Shown here piece by piece: positions 48,335 to 58,875 of a DNA stretch of 64,000 nucleotides. This stretch comes from Xylaria sp. FL1777 (lineage: Eukaryota; Ascomycota; Sordariomycetes; Xylariales; Xylariaceae), in the NCBI GenBank assembly GCA_022578965.1, contig MU400507.1:434001-498000 (forward strand), in the 5' to 3' direction. Numbering within the stretch: the stretch's first letter is position 1; each line of letters starts with the position of its first letter. Made by a program: the position numbers and the translations under genes. The notes beneath the pieces are model-generated. The model was given only the letters and a program-made list of their open reading frames with translations. It made no database searches and was not told the origin of the DNA.

Positions 48335-48997
48335 GCATGGCCACTAATTAGGGATTTACCTTCTCATAGACCAAGAGTACGGTACACAGCAGTTTTTCGC
48401 CCTTTAGATAGGGTATTCGCTCTTAGCGCGGTCACCAGCACCCCCAGAGGTCTCTCAGATGGCGTAACGAATACATTATATCTATGTATTCCCGCAGCCG
48501 TCTTTGACTGGCTCTTTTATTGGGGTATTGCGGAGCCCCGGTTTACATTTCGCCGCTGGTACTTCCCCAGCTGGGAGCAAGAGGATGCGCATTGGAACAA
48601 AAAAAGGTGTCGCCTCGTAACGTGCAAGATCCCTACTACAGCCACCGAACAGCTGTTGGATTCGGAAAACTGTTCTTTTTGCCGCTCGCTGAGGCTCTAA
48701 GACTCCGGCGTTACGTTACAAGTTGAGACTCAGGCCAGGAAAGACGTCAAGCTTGCTAATCGAATATTTCGCATTTCACCGTCGCCTTGCAATGGCCGCG
48801 TCGTTCGCGAAATCCCACTCAACAAGGAGTGGCACACAGAAGCGCCTGCTCAAATGCATTTTATACCAACTCTCACGTTGCTAAATGAGGGCGACACCTC
48901 AAGAGTGAAGCGCTTAATGTTTCTGCAGCTCTTGAAGGCCCAAGAGGATAACCTGTCATGGAGTGTGATCTTGGCGAAGACGACTAGCTCACATTAG
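48335..48997 (+). pseudogene. Decayed coding sequence of unknown family
   Basis: One plus-strand frame stays open for 221 codons except for a single TAA at 48698-48700. About ten stops would be expected by chance. The translation is protein-like: AAVFDWLFYWGIAEPRFTF and FRRWYFPSWEQEDAHW before the stop, then KDVKLANRIFRIS and EIPLNKEWHTEAPAQMHFI after it. A run of A's at 48599-48605 opens into another frame (LFFLPLAEALRLRRY), so a frameshift pair is an alternative. An intron of about 132 bases (48607-48738) could also bypass the stop, which would make it a live gene. No start codon or upstream exon is clear; a possible earlier piece, FLFLLAIVEYFDPHDVKF, lies near 48123-48180. I do not recognise the family. 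Confidence 0.35.
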
Positions 48998-50225
48998 ATA
49001 AGGGAAACTTCGAGGAGAGATTTGGCAAGTTTAGTTCATCAAGGCTGCTTTGAAGAACCTTTCCGGGTACACAATATCGCTCGGTACTAACTGCGTTAGA
49101 AACTTGTTTCCCCGTGAGTGCGATAGAAAGAGACATCGTCACATCAAACTAGACAGCTGATCTGCGCGCTTCATATCCAGATGCTGATTCCCCCTGAAAT
49201 AGGAGTCCTGTATTCTGTGTCGATGCTCTATTTTATACGTGTTAAAAAGCTGAAGGCGCAACACCGACTCGGGCTGTCAACAGTTCTCATTTTTCGCTCA
49301 CCAATGCTTCTTCCTTCCGGGTGCAAGCTGGACTTTATGATTAGGTGAAAATTGTGACTTGTCCCGAACACAATTGCCCTTCCTCGTAATATTCCGAAGA
49401 CAAAAGATTTGCTGTCCACCGTGAGATTGCTCAACTTAATCTTGCTAGCATTCGCCGTCGCCTTCTGAACAACGCTTTGCTGTATAGTCTCATACTTCAC
49501 TAAGCACAGGGACCTCAAACACATCTGTGGGCTTTAGATTATTAAGTTTAGTAATGTCTAGCTTGCCCTTGGCGCGGTTCACCTAACCAGAGATTTGGCG
49601 CAGCCTATAAGTTATCCTAGTCACCCAAGGCAGAATTTTAGAATATGGGCAAACATTTATCGCAAAGCCTCATGTAGATACTAATATTAGTTGTGGTATA
49701 ATTGATAGGGGGATGTAGATACATGTGAGATATTGTTGACAGGTTGGTGACATAGAGTTTTTTGACCGGTTTTATCAGTCAGTGGCGCAGACCCATCGGC
49801 TCACCAGGGTTAGGGTCACATTAGGCATCACTTTTAAATATTCAATGCTACCATTGAATAGATTAAATACTGTTCTATTGAATTTACAACTATACAGAAT
49901 AACTCAGCTTACTACCATAGCAATCCAGACGGCGCTCTCCTATCATTATTATGTAATGCAAAAACCCTCTGACTAAAAGGGTGGTTATCATACTACCTAG
50001 TAGGGAACAGTACGTGTGTACAGACCGGAATGAATGGGTTTGGAATATCAGGAGGTGTAGCAATGGAACTTTACTGCTAAGGTGAAGTCCTGACAGGGTT
50101 TACGACATGCCGAGTAGCTCAGCCACAGCTATTCCAACTAGGTCTTCTCCATCAATCGTCCTGTTATAACTCTGGGTCTGTCCGCGCCAGATATTCACTT
50201 GTCTATGTTGCTCCTCGTCCACTAG
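48998..50225. other. Intergenic upstream of the second Zn2Cys6 gene
   Basis: Fragments of possible coding sequence continue to about 49.15 kb in shifting frames. Nothing else is recognised. Confidence 0.35.
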
Positions 50226-51588
50226 ATGGCGCCTCCAAGCAAAACAAGACGGACACACTACAAATCACGGAAGGGCTGCCGGCAGTGCAAGCAGAGGCAT
50301 ATTAAATGCGACGAGCAACGGCCCACTTGTCTCCAATGTTCGATGAGGGGGCTGTCGTGTATGTACCGATATGTCTTCGTGGAGAGTAACGACGACAAAG
50401 CGTCAGAATGCACGGTATCTCCAGCCTCATCAGTCGTCGACCAGTCACCAACATCATGCGTGGTTGCGCATTCAGAGATGCGCAGCACCACCAGTCCGGC
50501 GCCATCTCTAGTTGTGCAAGAAGTGATCCAACAAACCTTCGATCTCAGCCATCTAGAGTTATTTCACTACGTCGCAAACGATTTAATGAAGCCTTCAAAT
50601 CTGCAGTTGCTCGCCAACGAGAAAGATTCCCAGGACTTGCAGAAAATGATCGTCACGTCTGCGCTCTCTTCGCCCTACCTAATGGACGCACTGCTAGGCT
50701 TTGCTGCTCTCCATCTTGGCGTGGTTGCTTCAGATCTCACCAAGCAGCATCACTACCGCCACCAAGCTAGTATGTGTACACTGGAGTCATTTCTTTCCCT
50801 TTCTAGTAACCTGAGGACTCCGAACATGTCTCGGGAGCATGCATCAGGAGCATGATATTCACCCAAAGGAGTAATTACTGACTCCAGCGAGCATAGTGAA
50901 CCTTCAGACTCGTGCCTTAGCCCTTTACAACGCAGCCTGTCCCGAAATTACAGATCAGAACTGCACTGCTCTATTTCTGTACTCATCGTTTATCGGGATG
51001 CATATGCTCCACGAAACCGCTACCTCTCGGGCTGACTTGCTGGATCTATTGGACAGATTCATACAGTTCGCTGGCCTTTATCGCGGCGTGGGGACTGTCA
51101 CAAACCGTGCCTGGCACATCATTAAAGATTCTGAGTTGAGTAGTGTTATCAGGGTAATAGAAGCTGCTGATGGGATTGAACAATCATCCGAAAGCATCTG
51201 CGACGAGCTTCCGAGTCTACTCATGGCAGCCAAGGATCGATTAGGACCGGCATCGTTCCAAGCATGTGATGATGCAGTGCAGTCATTACGACAGGTCGTT
51301 AAGCAACGTAACGTTCTGCAAGCCCCGATGTGTCAACACATCGTGCTTGCCTGGCCAGTGCGTATCTCAACAGAATACTTACAGCTCCTGAGGGAGCGAC
51401 AGCCGGAAGCATTAGTGATCATGGCCTATTGGGGGATCTTATTGCATTATGAGCGAGATTTCTGGGTCTTCGGCCAAGGGGGCCAGCTCTTGATTCAAGC
51501 CATATCGAGCTATTTAGGAGCTTATTGGGATAAGTGGATGGCGTTACCAAGAGAGGTTATAAAGCCTGATTCTATGCAAAAGACATAG
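50226..51588 (+). CDS. Zn2Cys6 transcription factor (Upc2-like architecture)
   Basis: Two exons (50226-50769 and 50888-51588) join in phase to 414 residues. The zinc cluster has cysteines at 18, 21, 28, 35, 38 and 45 with a basic linker (KQRHIK). A variable serine-rich stretch follows, then a helical C-terminal region with LELFHYVANDL and YLMDALLGFAALHL blocks. That short, N-terminal-cluster architecture is typical of fungal regulators annotated as sterol uptake control protein-like; it does not prove a sterol role. It is presumably nuclear. The gene is convergent with the GH3 beta-glucosidase, 387 bases away, and belongs to the candidate saponin-related locus described in the findings. The acceptor choice (CTCCAG) gives HQATSIVNLQTRALALYN, which fits the family best. 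Confidence 0.88.
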
Positions 51589-51975
51589 CGTCGAATACAA
51601 ACGAAGAGGCAAGCCAGGAGATGGGCATAAAGTATTATTAAAAACTCCATTGTCTGTGGTTCAAGTTTGTTTTCTATGTGATATTATAACTGTTGTATAA
51701 AAAAAAGGTCTGATTTACCCCTTTTCTGTTGGTTTAGATGGCCTACTATAAGTAGTGATACTATAGCGACATAGTTGATCTCTGGTACATATGTTCAATT
51801 CAGAAGCCATTCCAATACCAACCTTCTCTCAGTGCGTCGGCGGAGACGTTTACAGGATGGCCAAAGGCTACCTCTCTACAATTTTTTTAGATTGTTTTAG
51901 ATTTGTCAATGCTGATCATAGATCGAAGAGTGCAAAGGCAATATACTGCTTTACTCCAATACCAAAGTCTAGATA
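51589..51975. other. Convergent intergenic spacer
   Basis: This is 387 AT-rich bases between the stops of the Zn2Cys6 gene and the GH3 gene. Only 3' untranslated regions are expected. Confidence 0.5.
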
Positions 51976-54462
51976 TTACGGCAATATCGCAGTTCGAACA
52001 AGACTTCTGAGGTCTCGAGAACTAAAGCCTGCTTGAAATGTGAAGTTGCCCTCGGGAATAACCCATTCCGCCCCATTAGAATCCCAAAAGCTTAAATCCC
52101 TCCTCATAAGCTCAAATTGCACTTGTCTTGTTTCACCGGCTTCTAGTACTACTTTGCTGAAGCCCCTTAAAACTTTGACGGGTGTCCCTTTGGGAGTGGT
52201 GTCCTGAGGAAACGACGCGTATAGTTGCGGGACCACATGACCAGAGATATTGCCTGTGTTCATGACCTCAACAGTAGCATTCGCTACTATGCTCCATAGA
52301 TCGATCAGTCCACCTGGCTCAATACCCATGGACTTGTCCGCGACTGAAGAAACATTTTCTACGACATGAACTTCTAGAGTAGTACTCATGTCGAATGTCG
52401 TGTATGATAGCCCGAAGCCGAACTCGTATTGTGGCGAGATATCTGCAGAATCAAAATGACGATAGTCAATTGCTTGGCCTTCACTAAAGTCCGACTGCCA
52501 TCCATCTGATGCCTCGCTCTCTGGTGATTCCACGATATCAGGCCCGTAGTCCGAGAGGGACTTGGGAATTGTGTAAGGAAGCCTTCCTGAGGGCTCGACC
52601 GCTCCCCAGAGAACATCGACGATAGAATTTCCAGTTTGCTCTCCCGGGTAGTGTGCCGCCAAAATTGCCGTGACGTTTTCGTTGTCAGCCCATGGCATGA
52701 GTACTACGCCAGGCCCATGAACCACGACAATAGTATTAGGGCAGACAGCCGCCGTGCTCTCCACAGCTTTGGTTGCATTGAACTGTAAATCGATGGATGC
52801 CCTGTCTGCCCCTTCTGTAGCGTACGCCTTAAGGAAAAGCAGGCATGCGTCAGGGATTGGGTAAAGCGTTTTGAAGTCACCTTGCGCTAGCTGATCATTG
52901 TCAAGCACAATTTGTACCCGACCACCATAACTTTCGACGTGATCTCGCACCGCTTCAAGAGGGCTGATCAGACTGGTATGCCGCACACTGGCAGACCCTC
53001 CACCTGTGTCGAATGTGCCGTGTTCGAAACCCTCTGGATGATTACCGTAGTCGAGAAAAACCGACCCGATAGTGGGATAGTCAGCATCATTCCCAAAAAT
53101 GCCTACATTTATGTTTTTTAGAGGTAGGGTTCCATTGACGTTCTTGAGCAATACGGTTCCCGCTGAGCCGATTTCGCGGATGATTTGGGCGTGGTCGCTG
53201 CGTACATCCCGAGCATCTACCTCTGGATAGGATCCGAGCAACGGCACCTGCACTTGATGGCCAAACTGTATAACCGCAAAGACAGGGCCACTAGCAGGAT
53301 CAACAGTAGGAAAGTCTTGATCTTGGCTAAGGCGGAAGTATGGAGTCATTACCCTCTTAGCCATATCCTCAAGGCGTTGCTCTGGCACGAGACCTTCGTT
53401 TATCGCTTCCAGAAGCGCATCGCCAAAATAAGCAGGTCCGGCAAGTGCACTTACATTTCCTGGCATTTCTATGTCAAGACCTGCATTGACGAAATTTTCT
53501 GTTCCATGCGTGGCGTACCAGTCTGATAAAACATAACCGGGGAAGGCTAGTTCGTCTTTGAGAAACGTGGTTAGAAGGTCTGAGTTGGCGCATGAATAGT
53601 TTCCGTTGACCCGGTTATAAGCACACATGACCGTCGATGTGCCCGCCTTCACTGCATTCCCAAATGGCCAAAGGTAAAGTTCGTGAAGTGTTCTGTCGTC
53701 AACATTCGATGAGATAGCCTCGACGACCTTCCCATCAGAGGTTGTCGAGGTCCTTTGGGTTTCTTGTTCGTTAGCGGCCAAGTGCTTCGAGCACGCCTGA
53801 ACACCAGCGGATTGGATCCCCATGACGGAAGCATTCACTGCCACACCCGCAAGATACGGATCGGGACTAAACCCTTCCCAATTGCGTCCACCGCGAGCAT
53901 GGCGCCCCATCGGACCCATAGTAGGTCTGTCCAAATGATCAGCCGGGCCTCCATGCGAATTGCAGCTCGTAGTTAGTTACCCAAGAGCGACGTGAGAGCC
54001 CTTTGCCCTAAACTCCTCTCCTATGGCGACTGCGCGACGATACATGAGATCGCGATCCCACGTTGCCGCGGCAGTGATTCCAGCGGGAAATACGCTGACG
54101 CCATCGTTGCGCGAGACGCCGCCGGGTCCATCCGAAAAGCAAATGCCATCAAAGTTGAGTCGGGAAATTTGCCCTATCGAACCTACACAGGGTAGAATAG
54201 GGGCGAGGTAACCACCGCTAACAATTCCAATCTTCTCGCTAAGGGTAAGTTGAGATACGAAGTCGTTAGCCTTTGCCAAAGATTCTGACCACGCTACCCA
54301 AGCCCCATATTGATCAGCATATACGGTAACGAATCCCTAGCCTGCCAGATACCTACAAAGTGGTTCGCATTGGGATGAACACCCAGGCAACGAAGCCTGG
54401 GCTGCCGTAATGACTGCGACAGTCGAAGCTACAAGGTAGCGCATGATAGCCGAACGATCCAT
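51976..54462 (-). CDS. Secreted GH3 beta-glucosidase
   Basis: Three exons (54462-54357, 54293-53981, 53926-51976) join in phase to about 789 residues. A signal peptide is clear (MRYLVASTVAVITAAQA; the Met six codons upstream is the alternative start). The GH3 barrel shows FDGICFSDGPGGVS, GPMGRHARGGRNWEGFSPD, KHLAANEQE and the nucleophile motif VLSDWYATHG (D275). The second alpha/beta domain begins at GTVLLKNVNGTLPLKNINVG. A fibronectin-III-like C-terminal domain ends the protein (FGFGLSYTTF, then LEAGETRQVQFELMRRDLSF). GH3 enzymes remove terminal beta-glucose from cello-oligosaccharides or plant glucosides; avenacinase and the Septoria tomatinase are GH3. Sequence alone cannot tell which. It diverges from the propeller gene across 1.7 kb, and two CTGGGG sites upstream suggest carbon repression. 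It appears complete and active. Confidence 0.95.
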
Positions 54463-54611
54463 ATCCTCCGTCTCGTTGTAAAAAGAATCGGATTTGCGAG
54501 ATCCATTAGCGCAATAAACCACCTACAGAATGCCTGGGACTGTGCCATATTTATGCTCTGGACCATGGGGTATCTACGCATTTGACACGATGCTTTTCAT
54601 TCTCATCTGTG

Positions 54612-54692
54612 TATACGCGGATTCGTCTGGGGATATCACGAGGCTTTCTTTCCTATCCGCATGGATACGCGTATTCTTCTGGGGACATCGCG
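54612..54692. promoter_or_regulatory. Duplicated 29-base element with CreA-like CTGGGG sites
   Basis: Two 29-base copies (54612-54640 and 54664-54692) agree at 24 positions. Each holds CTGGGG (54627-54632 and 54679-54684), which fits the SYGGRG consensus of the carbon catabolite repressor CreA/CRE1. They lie about 150-230 bases upstream of the GH3 start, in the region shared with the divergent propeller gene. Repressor binding is inferred from the consensus only. Confidence 0.45.
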
Positions 54693-55996
54693 GGGTATTA
54701 GGATGGTGATCACTGCAGGTTGCCTTCAAGTGGCAAGGTAGCATTACAACCCACGGCACCGCACGGATATTATTGCCACTACCGTCGATTCGAATCTAAA
54801 GTGTCGCATTGTTTTTATGAATCGCGTCATGATCTGTTTTAGAGACAAGTGTCGTCGGCAAAGCGTTTGGATTCTTGCTGCCTATATCTCGGCTCAGGGT
54901 GTTTACATACATTGAAATGCTTGTTAGTATAGGTTTGGTCGGAACATATGTTTATGCGTAGAGCCCCCTGTATGTAGACCAATAGGAGACGACCCATGAA
55001 ATACGCGTATCGGTCGGCGCAATAGAACCAGACCAGGCCCAAGAAAGCTGGTAGAGAAGGGGTTGGGCGGATGCCTAGAATTGACAGGGCCGGAAATAGG
55101 GTGAAGGCTTGGAGGGCTCATCGTTACGCTGCCAGCAGATTCAGGCATGGGCCATCGCAACGCCTGCACGCAACCTTGTAACCCAATAATATTCACTATG
55201 CGTGCAAATTCATTCCCATTGTACTGTATGCGTACCTGGTAGCAGATCTCTACTTTTTATTCTTGTTTAAGTCATACCCACAGCATATTTTTCGGTCGTG
55301 GCAACTCAAGAACTCGGTCACACCCTTTAGCGGGAAACCTCCACTACCGATAGCAAAATGAATGATTTTATAGCGAACACACTTTATTCATACTACTCTA
55401 GGCGATTAATAAAGCAATCCGCAAGCTAAATATATTGTTAAAAAGCACTTTTATAGTAGTTTCTTTAAATGGAGATTGATTAACGGATCAGTGTTTAGGT
55501 TGCTAATTGATAGGTCTGTAAAACAAACGTGTAACAACATTGTTAATACCTAGGTATAAGTGTGATGGTTTTCTATTCAGGTTCAGTAATAATCTTCCTA
55601 TAGAAATAAATACTCGTCATCCATATTTACATTACATCCATGCGGCCATATTTAAATAATACCCACGGCGACGGTAACAGCAACGACCCCTCAGACGGGA
55701 GCTGGTCCGTAACACGGACGACGTTGAATCCATTCGGTCCGGGTCGTATTCCGGTTGTTCCCTCAAGCAATCGGGTCAATCGGGGGATCGGCCTCACCAC
55801 GTCCCCACTCTATACGCGGAAAGAGATGCCCACGCAGTACGAGTAAAGCTGATAGATCCGGCTGTAGACTATGTACTTTTGAAGATATTTTAATAATGCT
55901 GGTTAAGTTGTGCCTAGAGGTAGACCGAATTAACATATGCTACCAGCATGGTAAACTATACTCGCGACCCGGCCTTCATACACCGCGGAATACTTC
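54693..55996. other. Shared upstream region of GH3 and propeller genes
   Basis: No gene is seen. Together with the duplicated element it forms a 1.7 kb divergent promoter region. Small open frames at 54.9-55.2 and 55.6-56.0 kb lack any feature. The stretch 55330-55620 is AT-rich. Confidence 0.5.
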
Positions 55997-56004
55997 TATA
56001 TAAG
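55997..56004 (+). promoter_or_regulatory. Probable TATA box of the propeller gene
   Basis: TATATAAG sits about 200 bases before the ATG at 56202, leaving a leader of roughly 170 bases. The position is plausible for a fungal promoter. Confidence 0.45.
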
Positions 56005-56201
56005 GCACATACGGACAACACAAAACCTGTGTAGTCTCCATCTCTGATACACACGTCTTGGTGGACCGACAGCATACTTCTGAATTAATTTTGGCTTCTG
56101 GAGACTATCTAGCTGTTTGTTGCAGCTCCATATCTCTTGCCGAGCGAAATTGAAGAGTATTCTTCACTTCACGATATTCGCTTATCCTCTTCTATCTCAA
56201 T

Positions 56202-58082
56202 ATGCATTTCATTAGGCTCGTAGCCGCCTCAGCGCTGGGCATTTTACATGCACGGCCTGTCACCGCCGCAGTCCCTGATCCTCCATCTCCGGAACCAATC
56301 GAGGTCATTGAGCTTCCATTGCCACCAGTTACTACTGGTTCTTGTACATCAGATATCAACCCGAGGGGCACAGGATGTATTAGCCAGGGGATTTATGGTG
56401 AAGGGTTTCAGTCTGGCAGCTTTCTACCTGATGGCGACCATATTGTGGCGTACGTCACGTTTACTGGCGCACCCGAGGCACCTGATCCTGCTAGCATTTA
56501 TAATGGTTCTCAAATCATCTTGATCAAGACAGATGGCACGTCGTTCCCCAACGGCGATCCGTGGAAATGTATTACATGCGGTGTCCCCGCCGAGAATTCA
56601 CTGGGCAAAAGCGACACGTGGGATTATCCTCACGCATTCCGAGACGGCCGACGTCTCCTAGTCGGGACGAATATTGTCGACTGTGGCGAGTTTCTTCTCA
56701 CAGATTCAGAATGTACCCCAGAACGGACATTCATCTATCCCATCCGATGGAACGTCACCCCCGATGGCTCAGGGGCTGGTGGCGCTATTCGTGAACTGCG
56801 GCTACATCCCGACAACGTTCATCTCGGCTTCAACTCTTTTGTTACTACCGATGGAGCACTATCGCAGTTTGGCTATTTTTCGCGTCTGCAATTCAACCCA
56901 TCGCCAACTACTGGCGAACCGCTCGTCGCTAGATATGACCTGGTGAATGTGACAAGACTCTATAGTCCCAGCAACACTCCACCCTGGACATTTGACGGGG
57001 ACCAGATAGTGTTTCACCCTTTGTCAAACACTGTCGGAGAGCTACGAGGCTTCAGCGGCCGTGGAGGAGAGGTCTCTTTTATCGGTTATTCCACTGAGTC
57101 ATGCAATATCGACGTTTACGCGGCCGAGCTCGCCACGGGCTCAGTTCGTCGGCTTACGGCTCACCCCGAGTATGTCGATCCCGTAGATATCTCACCCGAT
57201 GATCAGTGGACCGCAGTCATGGACACGAGAAGCTCGGGCCGTGATATGTTTATGGCGGGTATGCGTGGCGTGCCGCCCTTGATTGACCTCATCGCCACAA
57301 CAGTCGCTTCATCCGTCCGGAACAACCAGCAGCGACGCTTTTTCGAGCCGTATCTGATCGATCGCTATGGAGACCGTGGTGATTATTTCGGCCAGAAGAT
57401 TAACGAGGCGGGCAGCGGCATCGCCGGGAGTGGTGCAATCAATGACCCCGAGTGGAATGGTAGAGCGGACCCAAGCTGGTCGCCAGATGGCACGAAAATT
57501 ACGTATTGGCAGGATATGACAGCCTCACCTTCCTGTGGCGGAGTGAACCCCCTCCCGTGTCCCAACTCAACCGAGCCTGGGGGCCGATTTGTGCGTTTCA
57601 TGGTTGCCACTCTCACCAGCCGCGAACCCTACAGTTTGCCAGAGGTAGAGCCAGTGTCCGACATCGTACCTTGGGGAACGCCTTATATCCCCGGCGACGC
57701 GGTGTCTACTCCTCGTGTCCCAGAAGGGACCTACACCCTTCTTGGTACTGCTTCGGGGTCCGCCCAGGTGACGATCACGGACAATGCCGACGGCACCTCG
57801 ATCAAGAGTGTGGCGGTACAATATAGCAATTATTCCGATGACGGTGTTAACTTTATAAACGGATATGAAAACTACACGCGTTCGAACCCATCACTCACGC
57901 TCGAAGTAGGTGATTGGTACTCTGACCTCATACGATCCGGCGAGACCAACAGCACAAAGAAAACGAGTCCCGACGGGTTTCACGTATCGATTGATACATT
58001 TCTGAACATATTTGAGGCAAATGGGACGTTAACAACAACTGTTGATGACAATGTGTATTTACAACCTTTGAATTATTCTTAA
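56202..58082 (+). CDS. Secreted beta-propeller protein, saponin hydrolase-like
   Basis: This is an intronless gene of 626 residues with a signal peptide (MHFIRLVAASALGILHA, probably cleaved near TAA-VP). The mature protein has TolB/WD40-like propeller repeats. Blade motifs include FLPDGDHIVAYVTF, ISPDDQWTAVMDTRSSGRDM and WSPDGTKITYW, with conserved pieces TNIVDCGEFLL, RELRLHPDNVHLGFNSF and RRFFEPYLIDRYGDRGDYF. Paired cysteines (CITC, SCGGVNPLPC) and many N-glycosylation sequons fit an extracellular protein. From memory, this matches the fungal family containing the soyasaponin (glucuronide) hydrolases of Neocosmospora, Aspergillus and Trichoderma, which cut the sugar chain from triterpenoid saponins; I could not run a search. 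It is divergent from a GH3 beta-glucosidase, a sensible partner. It could equally be an uncharacterised propeller lyase or hydrolase. Confidence 0.75.
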   Translation: MHFIRLVAASALGILHARPVTAAVPDPPSPEPIEVIELPLPPVTTGSCTSDINPRGTGCISQGIYGEGFQSGSFLPDGDHIVAYVTFTGAPEAPDPASIYNGSQIILIKTDGTSFPNGDPWKCITCGVPAENSLGKSDTWDYPHAFRDGRRLLVGTNIVDCGEFLLTDSECTPERTFIYPIRWNVTPDGSGAGGAIRELRLHPDNVHLGFNSFVTTDGALSQFGYFSRLQFNPSPTTGEPLVARYDLVNVTRLYSPSNTPPWTFDGDQIVFHPLSNTVGELRGFSGRGGEVSFIGYSTESCNIDVYAAELATGSVRRLTAHPEYVDPVDISPDDQWTAVMDTRSSGRDMFMAGMRGVPPLIDLIATTVASSVRNNQQRRFFEPYLIDRYGDRGDYFGQKINEAGSGIAGSGAINDPEWNGRADPSWSPDGTKITYWQDMTASPSCGGVNPLPCPNSTEPGGRFVRFMVATLTSREPYSLPEVEPVSDIVPWGTPYIPGDAVSTPRVPEGTYTLLGTASGSAQVTITDNADGTSIKSVAVQYSNYSDDGVNFINGYENYTRSNPSLTLEVGDWYSDLIRSGETNSTKKTSPDGFHVSIDTFLNIFEANGTLTTTVDDNVYLQPLNYS

Positions 58083-58875
58083 GCAGCTTTATTCGCAATT
58101 CACTAAGGGATAGTAAGCTAACCCCCCTTTTCCACGGGCTACTTCACCAGAATACCACTATACTTCAATTAAGGCGATTTATGTCAATAAAACACCTATT
58201 TAATTAGGGTTTGTACCTCAATCCAGTCTTCTAATTCCGTCTCGTCTTCCGGGGAGGTCTCTACTTCTCTATTCGACCACTTAAGTACCTCGCAACCACT
58301 CGCTTCATCTTCGTAGATGGCCCTTATTCGAAGCCTTCATCTAGCTCTTAGTACGTTAGTTATCGTAGCGAACTTTTGCTCTGCTATTAGTTTCACCTTC
58401 TAGAGGTGTGTGGTTTTTCCTTCTTAATTTTGGGTCTAAATAATGTACTTTGCGCACTTAGTCTTAGCACTATCAGTACCTATACCTTTGACCTCAACGT
58501 CATTGATACCTACCAACGAAACCCCGGCCATCATCTTCCATGGGGACATGTCGGACATTACTAGGGACACGTTAAGTCGTTCTCGCTGTATCTCAACATA
58601 TTTAGACTAAACCCGACGTTACTCTCAAGGAATAGATGCTCACACCCGCTTACTATTTTGGGCTGATGTTGTTGGGGTGTAATATGATCTTCTAACTACC
58701 TAGTTAAGAATAAGGAAATCAAATATTCGAGCTACTTAGACTTTTGGCATAGTGATGTAGTGTTAGTCAACGACATGTTCTTGCGCACACAGAGGTCACG
58801 CGTCTAGGTTTTGTGGTTAAACAAGGTTGAACAGAATGTGGTATAAGAGAGAGCGCTCGTCTTCTTCCTCACTTA
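58083..58875. other. Intergenic with a small coding trace
   Basis: On the minus strand, an acidic peptide (AIYEDEASGCEVLKWSNREV, then about 20 more residues) ends at the stop at 58196-58198, but stops in every frame just upstream leave it without a gene. It may be a repeat relic. The motif GTCAATAAAAC near 58183 also occurs near 11863. Confidence 0.3.
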
